This document shows, piece after piece, positions 46,441 through 57,734 of a stretch of 64,000 bases of DNA; positions within the stretch are counted from its first letter, which is position 1, and each line of letters begins with the position of its first letter. The stretch spans positions 434,124,539 to 434,188,538 of the forward strand of contig NC_080671.1 in the NCBI RefSeq assembly GCF_030247195.1, read 5' to 3'. The notes beneath the pieces are model-generated. The model was not told the origin of the DNA and made no database searches. It was given only the letters and a program-made list of their open reading frames with translations. The position numbers and the translations under genes were made by a program. This stretch comes from Topomyia yanbarensis. Its lineage: Eukaryota; Arthropoda; Insecta; Diptera; Culicidae.

Positions 46441-46544
46441 AGACCCGATGGTCAATTTTTAGTCGCATCTGATACCACACAAAACTTCCAAACTGAACAA
46501 TTCAAATCAATACTTTGGAATTGTAGTCCATGAGAGGTCATAGA

Positions 46545-47275
46545 AATAAGGATTACCATTCCACAGTGGTCCAGAATGTAAATTTAGCAGGAATTTTGAG
46601 ATTTTTCTAAATCTATACAACTTAGCCTTAATAAGTCTTTGGAGAAGTTTTCGTAGTTTGTGGGTTTCTTCTTTTTGTTAAAAAAAACAGATAGGGTAAT
46701 TGTACCAAGATCAAAAAAATAACTTTTTAATTATTCCAGCTAGAGCCAAATAACCTTCAACGAAGTTGTAGAACGACAAATCTTGGAAAAGTTTGCTGAA
46801 GACATGTGAGCTCTACCTATCATACTTTTCATTTTACAACTTATACTTTTATTTTAAAATTGAAGGTTAGGATGTTTCTTAGTGTTTATCAGAAAAACTG
46901 TTAATGTAGAATACATTTAAGGTTTCAATATAGGGGTCCCGTTTCAAAATATCGGCTGCGGCGCCGCGTCAGATTTTGAACGTTAATAACTTTTATCATA
47001 CTTAACAGAATGATTTGATTTTTAGACCAATTTGTTGCAAATATGTTCCTCTATGCTGTATTAAAATTTGAAGTATGTATAACATGTACTAATAACAAAA
47101 AAAAATGTGTTTTGAAAAATCTTTCGAAAACGACTCGGAAAAGTGAAAATTTTCAGCCCATCCCGCACAGAGCCGTCGTTATGGTAGACCAACCGAACAA
47201 TAAAATAATGAAAAGTTTATATATAGGTCCATTACATGTTTGTTCGTATGGTTATTCGCATTGGGTTGCTTGACG
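46545..47275. repeat. Dispersed repeat, also present near 54.4-55.0 kb
   Basis: The stretch from 46550 (CCAGAATGTAAATTTAGCAG) is matched inverted near 54660-54580. The stretch 47150-47250 (CAGAGCCGTCGTTATGGTAG, ACCAACCGAACA) is matched in direct orientation near 54960-55030. The two loci bracket the histone-derived block and the RTE element. Confidence 0.65.
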
Positions 47276-47339
47276 AGAGCACTTGGTGGGGGAAAGACGG
47301 CATATTTCTTTGGTTAGGCCATTAGTTGCCGGACGGAAA

Positions 47340-47818
47340 GGAAAGGCTCATGCACGGCACGAGAACGAGCGAGAAAGCGATAGTAGTGCATATTAGCGCG
47401 ATTATATAAATATCTGTCGGTCGTTTTTTTTAATCATTCGTATTCGTTCAAGCACTAGCAAGCAGCCAGTCCACCGAAGAAAAGCAGTCGGCGATGACGA
47501 CGGCGGAAAAAGTGCCCCAGCTACTGGTGACTCATCGCAACCCGATCAGGAACTGTCGCCCTGCAAGAATTTCGCCCCAACTAAAGGGCAACAGAGTAGG
47601 CTATCGTTCCAGCGTCTGGGTCGTGAGATTGTGCAGGACTGCAAAGTCGAGCTACGCTTACAAAGCTCAGTCGTAATGATGCCCCGAGAAGCCAACGATG
47701 CCTACTTGGTCGGTTTGTTCGAGAATGCAAAATAGTGCTTTCTAGCTCACCGTGTCCGCGGGGAGTGCGTCTGAATTATGCTCCCGCAATAAAACAATAA
47801 ACGGTTCTTTACAGGACC
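47340..47818 (+). pseudogene. Histone H3 pseudogene, copy 1, with promoter-like region and 3' stem-loop
   Basis: From about 47447 the DNA aligns piecewise to an H3 gene: AAGCAAGC...TCCACCG (K..STG region), AAAGTGCCCCAGCTACTGGTG (SAPATGG, one extra C), then TTCCAGCGTCTGGGTCGTGA (FQRLGRE), then [16 protein letters not shown] and AYLVGLFE (H3: FQRLVREIAQDFK...LRFQSSAVM...AYLVGLFE). The ATG and several blocks are missing and frames shift. A TATA-like TTATATAAATAT lies at about 47402, and the histone mRNA stem-loop GGTTCTTTACAGGACC at 47803-47818. H3 packages DNA; this copy cannot encode it. Confidence 0.85.
47803..47818 (+). terminator. Histone mRNA 3' stem-loop, copy 1
   Basis: GGTTCT-TTAC-AGGACC can form the six-pair stem and four-base loop used for replication-dependent histone mRNA 3' end formation. 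The loop differs from the usual TTTC. Confidence 0.8.
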
Positions 47819-48399
47819 AATTAATTGTGTTCTAATAAGAGTTAAACTGAAATTTACATTTTATGGTGTATAACAAATAATTTTCAGAAAGCAATATAAG
47901 AAATACGATGTGTGGAAAGAAAGAAAGAGAATTTAAATTATCTTCTCTCGCTCGTTTTCGTGCACTGCTTTTCCATTCCTTTCTGCTGCTACTACCATCA
48001 TAACTAAAACGAATGTGCGTGTTCCCCCACCATCTCATGGCCAGTGTTGCCACAATTGCATGTCGCTATAACAATTTGAATTATTTTATTGATCCTCTCT
48101 AGTATTGATAAAATATAGAACATGCAAAGTACACTAGTCGCATGCTTTTATTCGAACTTTTTGGCAGCCTCCGTTGATTAACTGCATAAATCGATTTGTT
48201 TGTGCAGCTCCTTGCTAGTAGCAAACTAAATAGCCTTTATCAGCGCTAACAAATAAAACAAAAGAATTTAAATTTGTGAAAATCTTCTCCTTCCTTCTTT
48301 TCAAATCTGCAACATTCTTTGAAAATATTGTTGGAATGTTGTTATTGAAAAACTGAACATGCAAGTTTGCTAGCACTGGCCACTAGATTGAAGGCGATG

Positions 48400-48886
48400 G
48401 AAAGACAGAATATTCGTTTTGGTTATGCTAGTATTGGTAGCCGAACGGAAAGGAAAGGCACAGGAATGGCACGAAAACGAGCGGGAGAGCGATAGTAGTG
48501 CTTTCTCGTGTTTTCATATATGAATATTGGTCGGTCGGTTTTTCTCATCATTCGTATTCGTTCAAGCACTAGCAAGCAGCCAGTCCACCGGAGGAAAGCA
48601 GTTGGCGATGATGACGGTCCGCAAAAGTGCCCAGCTACTGGTGGCCCATCGCAACCAACTACCGATCAGGAACTGTCGCCATGCTAGTATTTCGCCCCAA
48701 CTAAAGGGCAACGGAGCAACTAATCCGCTGGCTAACATTCCAGCGTCTGGTTCGTAAGGTTGTGTATTACTTCAAAGTCGAGCTACGCTTACAAAACTCA
48801 GCCATAATGAAGCCACTGATGCCTACTTGGTCGGTTTGTGGGAGTGGGCGTAAATTACAATAAAAGCAACGGTTCTTTTCAGGACC
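48400..48886 (+). pseudogene. Histone H3 pseudogene, copy 2
   Basis: About 1068 bp downstream of copy 1, with the same order of features. A promoter-like block (GAAAACGAGCGGGAGAGCGA, TTCATATATGAATATTGGTC) is followed by TCCACCGGAGGAAAGCAGTT (STGGKAPRKQL region with a deletion), CGCAAAAGTGCCCAGCTACT, CTAATCCGCTGGC (LIRKL region), TTCCAGCGTCTGGTTCGTAA (FQRLVR) and GCCTACTTGGTCGGTTTG (AYLVGL). Frames shift repeatedly and the ATG is lost at the same place as in copy 1. It ends in a canonical stem-loop at 48871-48886. Confidence 0.83.
48871..48886 (+). terminator. Histone mRNA 3' stem-loop, copy 2
   Basis: GGTTCTTTTCAGGACC has a six-pair stem (one G-T) and the standard TTTC loop. Confidence 0.85.
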
Positions 48887-49214
48887 AATCAATTGTGTTC
48901 TAGTGAGAGTTAAACTGAAACTTTTATTTTAAGGTGTGTAGCAAATTTTCAACAAGCAACATAATACGTTGGGTGGAAAGAAGTAGCTTGCACACGGAAC
49001 AAAAATTTAAATTATCCTCTCGCTCGTTTCGTGCACTGCTTTTCCATTCCTTTCTACTGTTATTATCAGTATTACCAAAACGAATGTGTTGTTGCATGTG
49101 TTTAAGAGAAACGTTGAAGTCGCATGCTTCTATTCAAGCTTTTTGGCAGCCCCCGTGAACTAACTGCATTAAATGATTTTTTTGTGCAGCTCCGTGCTAG
49201 TAGCAAACAAAATG

Positions 49215-49433
49215 GCCCTACCAGTGTCTGATTCGTGAGATTGTGCAGGATTTCAAAGTCGAGCTAAGCTTATAAAGTTCAGCCGTAATGGTACCCGAAG
49301 AAGCCAGTCTTGTCGTTTTGTTCGAGGCTACAAAACAGTTCGCCAGGCACGTAACTATCATGCCAAAAATATCCAACGATCCAGCGCATCACCATCAACA
49401 CCAACGCCGATACCAAAGGTTCTTTTCAGAACC
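49215..49433 (+). pseudogene. Histone H3 pseudogene, copy 3 (5'-truncated)
   Basis: Starts within the FQRLVRE region (GTCTGATTCGTGAGATTGTG). It continues as VQDFKVELSL-stop-SSAVM, an EEAS-like block, VVLFEATKQFARHVTIMPK and a short unrelated tail. Here the C-terminal VTIMPKDIQLA-like part is better kept than in copies 1 and 2 (GTAACTATCATGCCAAAAAT). It ends in the stem-loop at 49418-49433. The promoter and first two thirds are absent. Confidence 0.82.
49418..49433 (+). terminator. Histone mRNA 3' stem-loop, copy 3
   Basis: GGTTCTTTTCAGAACC is a perfect six-pair stem with TTTC loop, preceded by CCAAA and followed by ACCA, as in functional histone genes. Confidence 0.9.
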
Positions 49434-49881
49434 ACCATTATTACCATAGAGAATTATTTGAAAATTTCCCATTCAAACGTGATTCCGTTGAATATTATTA
49501 GTTTTAAATTAACGTCTCGAATTGAAATCACGACGCTCCGGTTATGTGACAGACATTACCCACCCATCTTTTTTTATTGTGACCACGACACCCCATTTCA
49601 ATATTTCTGAATGAACAGAAGGTCGAGTTTGGAAAGTTTGTAACTTTCATTGTACTTAACCAAATTACACAATGTTCGCACTAATGATTCAGAAATATGA
49701 TCAGGAATCTTCTGTTAGATTTGTAAGTATGTATAATTTACACGAATAAAGAAAAATTGATTTTCAGGAATCAATTATTATCTGTTCTTCCATTGGCCAG
49801 TACTACGCGACTTCCTCATGTTAACAATTAATTTCATCGTTAGCCATCTCTCTCACCAAGGCCAACAACGCCAACAAAACC

Positions 49882-49897
49882 GGTCCTTTTCAGGACC
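49882..49897 (+). terminator. Histone mRNA 3' stem-loop, copy 4 (orphan)
   Basis: GGTCCTTTTCAGGACC is a perfect stem with TTTC loop and ACCA after it. No histone codons are recognised upstream, but its 3' flank (AATAATTTGAAAT..., CTCCGGTTATGT, GACATTACCCACCCATCTTT) matches that of copy 3, about 464-479 bp away. It is a duplicated histone 3' end. Confidence 0.88.
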
Positions 49898-50164
49898 ACC
49901 ATCATTTTTGTAAAGAATAATTTGAAATATTCCTCGCCCAAATCAGCTTTTGTCCGAAAATCCTAATGAGTATCAACATATTTGAAGAACGTGTTCCTTA
50001 TGTATTCTACATCTCTCCGGTTATGTCGCAGACATTACCCACCCATCTTTTTTTTTAGTCAAATAACTTTTGCGGTATTGATTTAAAAGTGAAGTAGTCT
50101 ACAGACAACTTTAAGATTGTTTTAAGTAAAATAACTTGTTTCATGGCAACTATTATATCTAACT

Positions 50165-53100
50165 TGGTCGACAATGACTGGGCAGTGCGTAAGCCTCTTG
50201 TACCTGAAGGTATAAAATAGACCCCACTTGCGGTCCTTAGCTTCCTGCCCAGTAACTCCTAGCCCTGGCCTTCTCGTGGCGTCGACTGGGATACGAGTAA
50301 CCTTAGTGAAGATCGGGTAACCAACCCCGGTGGGAACTTTGGTCGTATGCTGGCAGGGAAGGGGGGGTTACCCTTCTTCGGAAGGTGTAAACCTGTCCTG
50401 GTGTCCAGGTGGGACCCTAAGCAGTCCTGGCACGATGGCCCACCGGCGAGACAGGTGGTTGGCGTAGGCCCTATAAGCCGCCCCTTAAAAAAAACCCACA
50501 TAACGAACAATACAGAAGAGAATACGACCCAGAACAATCGGCAACGACCCAGGCGACGAATAAAGGATCACGATTGAAAACTCGGAACATGGAACAGCAG
50601 ATCGCTCGACTTCGCAGGATGTGACAGGATAATCTACGACGAGCTACACCCCCGCAACTTCGATATCGTGGCGCTGCAGGAACTTTGCTGGACGGGACAG
50701 AAGGTGTGGAAAAGCGGACATCGAGCGGCTACCTTCTACCAGAGCTGTGGTACAACCAACGAGCTGGGAACCGGCTTCATAGTGCTGGGCAAGATGCGCC
50801 AACGTGTGATCGGGTGGCAGCCGATCAACGCAAGGATGTGCAAGTTGAGGATCAAAGGCCGTTTCTTCAACTACAGCATCATCAACGTGCACTGCCCACA
50901 CGAAGGGAGACCCGACGACGAGAAAGAAGCGTTCTACATGCAGCTGGAGCAGACATACGACGGTTGCCCTCTGCGAGACGTGAAAATTGTCATCGGCGAC
51001 ATGAACGCACAGGTAGGAAGGGAGGCAATGTACAGACCGGTGATCGGGCCTAACAGCCTGCATCCCGTATCAAATGACAACGGCCAACGATGTGTGAACT
51101 TCGCAGCCTCCCGTGGAATGGTAATCCGAAGCACCTTCTTCCCTCGCAAAGATATCCGCAAAGTCACCTGGAGATCACCGGACCAAGTAACAAAAAATCA
51201 AATCGACCAGGTTCTAATCGACGGTAGATTCTTCTCGGACATCACAAACGTCCGCACCTATCGCAGTGCGAATATAGATTCGGACCACCACCTGGTTGCA
51301 GTATGCTTACGCTCAAAACTTTCGACAGTGCATAGCTCTCGTCGAAGCCGAACGCCGCGGCTAAACATCGAGCGGCTACAAGATGGCAGAGTGGCTCAAG
51401 AATACGCGCAGCAGCTGGAAGTGGCACTACCAACGGAAGAGCAGCTAGGCGCAGTTGCCCTTGAAGATGGCTGGAGAGATATCCGATCCGCCATAGGTAG
51501 CACCGCAGCCACTGCACTAGGTACGGTGGGCCCGGACCGAAGAAGCAACTGGTACGACGGCGAATGCGAGCAGTTAGTCGAAGAGAAGAATGCAGCATGG
51601 GCGAGAATGCTGCAACACCGCACGAGGGCGAACGAGGCGCGATATAAACAGGCACGGAACAGGCAGAACTCTGTTTTCCGGACCAAAAAGCGCCAGCAGG
51701 AAGATCGAGATCGCGAAGCGATGGAGCAGCTGTACCGCGCTAAAGACACACGGAAATTCTACGAGAAGTTGAACCGCTCGCGCAGGGGCCACGTACCACA
51801 GGCCGACATGTGCAGAGATACAAACGGGAATCTTCTCACGGACCAGTGTGAGGTGATCCAGAGGTGGCGGCAGCACTACGAAGAACACCTGAACGGCGAT
51901 GCAGCAGACGACGAGGATGGCACGGTAACGCACCTGGGAGCACGCGCGGAAGACATTACACTACCGGCTCCGGATATCCAAGAAATCCAGGAGGAGATCA
52001 GCCGGCTCAAAAATAATAAAGCCGCTGGGGTTGACCAAATACCAAGCGAGCTACTAAAACACGGTGGCGAGCCACTGGCTAAAGCGCTGCACTGGGTGAT
52101 TACCAAGATTTGGGAGGAAGAGATTTTACCGGAGGAGTGGATGGAAGGTGTCGTGTGTCCTATCTACAAAAAGGGCGACAAGCTGGATTGCTGTAATTAC
52201 CGAGCAATCACCCTGCTGAACGCCGCCTACAAGGTACTTTCCCAAATACTATGCCGTCGGCTATCACCAATTGCAAGAGAATTCGTGGGGCAGTACCAGG
52301 CGGGTTTCATGAGCGAACGATCTACCACGGACCAGGTGTTCGCTCTTCGTCAAGTACTGCAGAAATGCCGCGAGTACAATGTGCCCACACATCATTTGTT
52401 CATCGACTTCAAAGCCGCATACGACACTATCGATCGAGATCAGCTATGGCAGATTATGCACGAGTACGGATTCCCGGACAAACTGACGCGATTAGTGAAG
52501 GCGACGATGGATCGGGTGATGTGCGTAGTACGTGTCTCAGGGGAGCTCTCGAGTCCCTTCGAATCACGCAGAGGGTTACGGCAAGGTGATGGTCTCTCGT
52601 GTCTGTTATTCAACATCGCGCTGGAAGGTGTAATAAGAAGAGCAGGGATCGACACGAGTGGTACGATTTTCACAAAATCCGTTCAGCTACTTGGCTTCGC
52701 CGATGACGTTGATATTATTGCACGAAACTTTGAGAAGATGGAGGAAGCCTACATCAGACTGAAAAGAGAAGCCAAGCGCGTCGGACTTGCCATCAACACG
52801 TCGAAGACAAAGTACATGATAGGAAGAGGTTCACGAGAAGAGAATGAGAACCGCCCGCTTCGAGTCTGCATCGGTGGCGACGAAATCGAGGTGGTTGAAG
52901 AGTTCGTGTACTTGGGCTCACTGGTGACCGCCGACAATGATACCAGCAGAGAGATTCGTAGACGCATCGTGGCAGGAAATCGTGCTTACTTTGGCCTCCG
53001 CAAGACACTTCGGTCGAACAGAGTTCGCCGTCGTACGAAGTTGACCATCTACAAGACGCTGATTAGACCGGTAGTTCTCTACGGCCACGAGACCTGGACC

Positions 53101-53521
53101 ATGCTCGTGGAGGACCAACGCGCACTTGGTGTCTTCGAACGGAAAGTGCTGCGTACCATCTACGGTGGAGTGCAGATGGAAGACGGCACATGGAGACGGC
53201 GAATGAACCATGAGTTGCATCAGCTGTTGGGGGAGCCGCCCATCTGTCATACCGCGAAAATCGGACGACTACGGTGGGCCGGGCACGTAGCCAGAATGTC
53301 GGACAATAGCCCGGTGAAAACGGTTCTCAATTGCAATCCGACTGGTACAAGAAGACGTGGTGCGCAGCGAGCACGATGGATCGACCAGGTGGAAGACGAT
53401 TTGCGGACCCTTCGCAGACTGCGTGGCTGGCGACGCGCGGCCATGGACCGAGTGGAATGGAGGAATCTTTTGTATACGGCACAGGCCACTTCGGCCTTAA
53501 TCTGTTAATAAATAAATAAAA
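50165..53521 (+). mobile_element. Full-length RTE-clade retrotransposon (3357 bp)
   Basis: Flanked by a 13-bp direct repeat ATTATATCTAACT (50152-50164 and 53522-53534). It has a 5' untranslated region of about 180 bp, a pol frame and a short 3' end finishing in an AATAAATAAATAAAA tail directly after the stop codon. Length, single pol protein and short simple-repeat tail fit the RTE clade. An exact target duplication and a nearly open frame imply a young insertion. Confidence 0.92.
50347..53508 (+). CDS. RTE endonuclease/reverse transcriptase, one in-frame TGA near the N-terminus
   Basis: One reading frame runs from ATG 50347 to TAA 53508, interrupted only by TGA at 50575-50577. The part after the TGA starts KLGTWNSRSLDFAG and is open for 976 codons. 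It encodes an APE endonuclease (GTWN, ALQE Glu, GDMNAQVG Asp, SDHH) in the first 240 residues. A reverse transcriptase follows (KAAGVDQIPSELLK, HLFIDFKAAYDTI, GLRQGDGLS, GFADDVDII). A C-terminal region ends with RWAGHVARMSDNSPVK and RGAQRARWIDQVEDDL. The protein nicks target DNA and copies the element RNA there. The first 76 codons upstream of the TGA are basic and may be the natural N-terminus or a short ORF1. All listed catalytic residues are present. Confidence 0.92.
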
Positions 53522-53534
53522 ATTATATCTAACT

Positions 53535-55220
53535 ATTTTTGCTGATGAGCTTTGAGCACTTTTTCGCCAAAAATAACAATATCACTCATTGGGGCAAACA
53601 AATAATAATTCTTTTTCAAGTATAACTAAGGTCATTACTAGAGTTATAATTGAGCAAAAAATAACGAATACGTTATTTTCTAAAAGTTCATCAAATTGAT
53701 TACATTTGAATTCTATTTTTGATATTATAAGTTCTTATATCTTTTGAATAATAGAATCTAGCGTTTTAATGTGGGTGGTTCTAATTTTTTAAAATCTTAA
53801 AATTAACTTTTAAATGGTTCGAGATAGAGCTTCGTAGGAAATAAAATTTTAAAAAACTTGGTCAAAGACACTGGAACTCTATGTCGTGTATTTTCCATTT
53901 TACAAGAAATTTACCAAAAAAATAGAATGTTTCTTAACAAATGGTTTTCTTTATATAACTTTTGCAGTTTTAATTTTTCATAAGGATCACGTAAGAAAAA
54001 CTTTCAGATATTTTGAAGGAGAGCATTTTGTCTCAATGTACCGAACCTCTAGCATCTCTCGTTAGAAAGTTATATATACTTTTTACTAAAAATAAACTCT
54101 TTTATGAGTAAATATCGCAAGACGTAAAAAGATTGTATTTGCCATTTTTTGCGATCTATATCATATGACAACAACGGTATTTAATGTTAAGTGTCCTAAT
54201 CGAAGATAATGCTATATGAAAAAGTTATATTTTTTTTATAAAAAAGTTCTCATACCTTTCAAACGACTAATTTTTGGTAGTTGGAGTTTTAAAGAAAATT
54301 ATGCACCTTAAAATAATCTTGTAATCGCTTTTAAGGAATACCCTCCAGCTTACATTTGGATTTGTCGGGCAATGGAAAGTATAAAAGCTAGAGCTTGCGT
54401 GTTTTCAGCAAATTTGGCTAAAATGTGTTGTTCTACAACTTCATCGATAATAGTCAAGCCCTATCTCGAACCCTTCAAAAGTTTCATTTTGAATATTGCT
54501 AAAGTTGGAACCACCCTAGCTTCTGTTTAAAGCAAAATAAAGGGCTTGTAAAGTACAACAACTTTGCCAAACATATTGTAAGGCTAAATGGTTTAATTTT
54601 AGCAAAAATATAAAATTCCTGCTAAATTTACATTCTGGAGCCCTGTCCATTCCAAAGTGCTAAGTAACTCAACAGTGACATTATTTCTAGGATCCCAAAG
54701 TAAGCCAATAAAAGTGTACTTTTTATACTATGAAGTGCTGTTCCGTTTTTGTCGTGGCTAACGATTTATCATTCAATATACGGGCCCTTTTCAAAATTTC
54801 AAAAGTCGTGTAAGGTTTGGAACGCTCATATCTTTTCATATCATACTGCATGGAATTAATCAATTTTCGAAATTTGTCGAAAATAAGTTCAACAATGTTG
54901 TATAAAATTTTGAGGTATGTGTGACTACTTGTAAATGGGGAAAAGTTTCAGCTCATCTCGGTCAGAGCCTTCATTATGATGCACCAACCGGACACTGAAA
55001 TGATGAGAAATTTTAAATGTAGGTCCGCTACAGTTTTATTTCAATTTTTTGTGTAGATCTGTTTAGAGCGTATAGGGTTCTCCAAGGGCTGTACAATACC
55101 GGGGAAAAAATATTTGTGAACTGTACACGGCTGGTGGATGAATCAATTTGTGTCGTTACCTACTACTAGCAGAGAAAATTATTTTCATTTCTGATAGTTA
55201 GAGAGTAGCATGCACGACGA
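53535..55220. repeat. AT-rich non-coding sequence including a dispersed repeat
   Basis: No gene. The part 54390-55040 shares blocks with 46545-47275 in both orientations, showing a repeat family with internal inverted symmetry. Confidence 0.5.
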
Positions 55221-55221
55221 A

Positions 55222-55372
55222 AAACCGGATTTTGAACACCCGCCCGTAACCAGTTCGTGATTCTTTACTGCTAACTTCATGCACCGAGCCGAAAAAAACG
55301 GATTTTACAACACCCAACTAAAACCAGTTCGTGATTGGTTACCGTTAATTTCGTGCACCGAACCACACATCT
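55222..55372. repeat. Tandem duplication of a 75-bp unit
   Basis: Two adjacent copies share GGATTTT, ACACCC, AACCAGTTCGTGATT, TTCATGCACCGA/TTCGTGCACCGA landmarks, with a period of about 76 bp. Confidence 0.75.
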
Positions 55373-55800
55373 TGAACAAAATAATTGTAATTTTAGTCGG
55401 TTTCTATTAGTCGACCTAGTTGAATAACCGGAGACTACATTTCAACATTTTTCCTGCATTCACTATTCAAAATTAATTCGTCAAAAGGGCGAAAGTGGTT
55501 TTTGTAAACAAGCTTGTTTCGCTCATTAGTCTGCTGCAGAGTGGAATTTCATGAAAAATATGCTTTAATGTAAATTTTTACCCTTCGTAGAAGTAATTTA
55601 AATTGCTTTCTGCTTTGAAATTATAGTAAATTAAGAGAAACCACCAAAATAAAAGTTTGTTTACAAATCTTATTTGCCCTTTTGCAAATTTAATATGGTA
55701 TTGATATAATTACTAATAGGATTCACCTTCTCATGACTCTTGTTGGAATGCAGAGGATTCCTTAGTCTATTGCAACAACTTGTGTCTTCTTCACCCAACA

Positions 55801-57722
55801 CAGTGGCGTAGCTAGGGAGGGGTTTTGGGGGTTAACCCCCCCCCCCTCCCTCCAAACCAAAATTAATTGGATTGAAAAAAAATTGATACTAACGAATTTA
55901 ATTCAATATTCCACAAAATATTTTTGGAAAAATATTCTCTGATCACTACATTGAGAACTGTGTTTAAATTGTCACTTTTAAACTTTTGGAAAATTGTGGG
56001 AAGGGGATCTTGTAACTTATCTCTTAGCCAAAATCCCATAGTTGTCAAATTACTTCAATGTAAAGTAAAATAACTGTCTGAATTATTATGAGCTCATTTT
56101 TGGAAAGATGCTTCAAAATATGGATTAGAGACAATTTTTCGAATGGGAATCTAAATTTGAATAGGTTGATTGCATATAAAACATAAGCTTGTTTACCGAA
56201 AACTTACATACATTTCAACATTTGCTGAAAATGTATTTTTTAGATTGTGTAGAGTTTAGACAACAATTCAATATGGTTAACAACAAGAATAACATTTCAG
56301 AAACTAGTTGAAAGCTGATGTAATTTTGTCTCTAGCAGGTCAGGATCGGTTTTATGAGCATTGGATTTTTGTTGTATTATCAACTATATGAATAGCCTCT
56401 TAGCAAGATGCAATGAATGGCGTACTAAAATTTTGTGTGCTACGTACTAGTACTGCAAGTTGTGAGGTTGACTAATAAAGAAAAGTAAAATTAATGCTCG
56501 ATAAATTTTTAACGGTCACGATCACATTCATTCGAAACTGCCAAATTTCGATGTTAAGTAACATTGAAGAATTTCAAAACGTAAAACTGTTCATCTGCTG
56601 ATAGAATAATTTTGACGGTTAATCCTCCTAGAAGTAATTATAGACAAGAATTACTCTTCAACCAAATTTGGGTCGAGACTTAATGTCTCCAGCAAAGTTT
56701 TCGAAAGTGCTATTTCAAACAACTTTGTCAAAGACATAAATATCCCACATATTCAGAGTATCGAAATATAGTAGTAGAAAACCTTTACAACAAACTATTC
56801 TGAAATTACTGTATTTGATAAATCTCTTCTGCGGTAATTAAATAATAAATTCACATTGCGGTCAAGGTGCCTTTGAAGCTTACAAAAAAATAAGGGAACT
56901 GGATTTAAAACAAATAATTCCCAGATATTAAAAGGACTCAAAAACACAAAGAGTGATTCCATTTTCAGGAGCTAGCATCAATTCGGCGCTAGCTTAGTCC
57001 GCCCACCAAGTTAGTGTCGGATTCTGATGAGATGAAGTCGAAACGCAAGTTTCAGTTCCATCCATCCATAATTTAGTTATAGGTTTTGTGTTCTCAACTC
57101 GCAATGATTGTTTCAAACAATTTTATCCGTAGCGCAGAAAAAATAGTTTTCACCTAAATTTTTCTTCACTAAGAAGAAATATAGCAGGCCCAGTCCATTT
57201 AAATCCCTATATGTTGAATTCATGTAGCCTTCATATTTTCAACAAAATTGTTTGAAATGACATTATCAAAAACTTTGCTGAAGGCACCATGTCTCTTAAT
57301 ATTTTTGAAAAATTAATTCACCATAATTACCTCTATGAGAGTTAATCACTAAAATTTCTATATCAAAGCAGGCGCTGTTTTATGTTGATAACTTCCCGAA
57401 GTTGTCAAACCTTCAAAGTCAAGGATTATTATATTAGGTGATCTTGAACGTTGAAATTTTTTTAGATCATTTATCCCACTTTAAAAGATCGCAATTTTTG
57501 ACTTCATTGACATATTATACAAGAAAATAATCTATAGAGGTTTGAAAACTGTTCCATGTTGATCCTTCTTGTTTGTAGACTGGAATGACGCCTGTTAGAC
57601 TACTTATGTTTTTGAGTTTTCAATAATTTATCAAACTCATATTAAATTTTAAGATTTTTTCAAAAAAAAATGCGATTTTCATCAAAAACCCCCTCCAAAC
57701 CAAATTTCTGGCTACGCCACTG
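55801..57722. mobile_element. hAT-type non-autonomous DNA element (1922 bp)
   Basis: Ends are CAGTGGCGTAGCTAGGGAGG and, inverted, CAGTGGCGTAGCCAGAAATT. It is flanked by the perfect 8-bp duplication ACCCAACA (55793-55800 and 57723-57730). Both subterminal regions carry GGTTTGGAGGGGG/CCCCCTCCCTCCAAACC blocks. There is no transposase frame. The interior contains a copy of the 110-bp dispersed repeat at 56938-57052. Confidence 0.9.
56938..57052. repeat. Dispersed repeat, copy 2
   Basis: Direct-orientation relative of 42103-42213. Landmarks are GGCGCTAGCTTAGTC, GTGTCGGATTCTGATGAGAT and GAAGTCGAAACGCAAG. Confidence 0.75.
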
Positions 57723-57734
57723 ACCCAACAGATA

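Noticed and set aside
50644..53489. Antisense and out-of-frame open frames over the RTE pol gene
   Set aside because: They lie wholly inside a strongly supported coding frame and carry no motif of their own.
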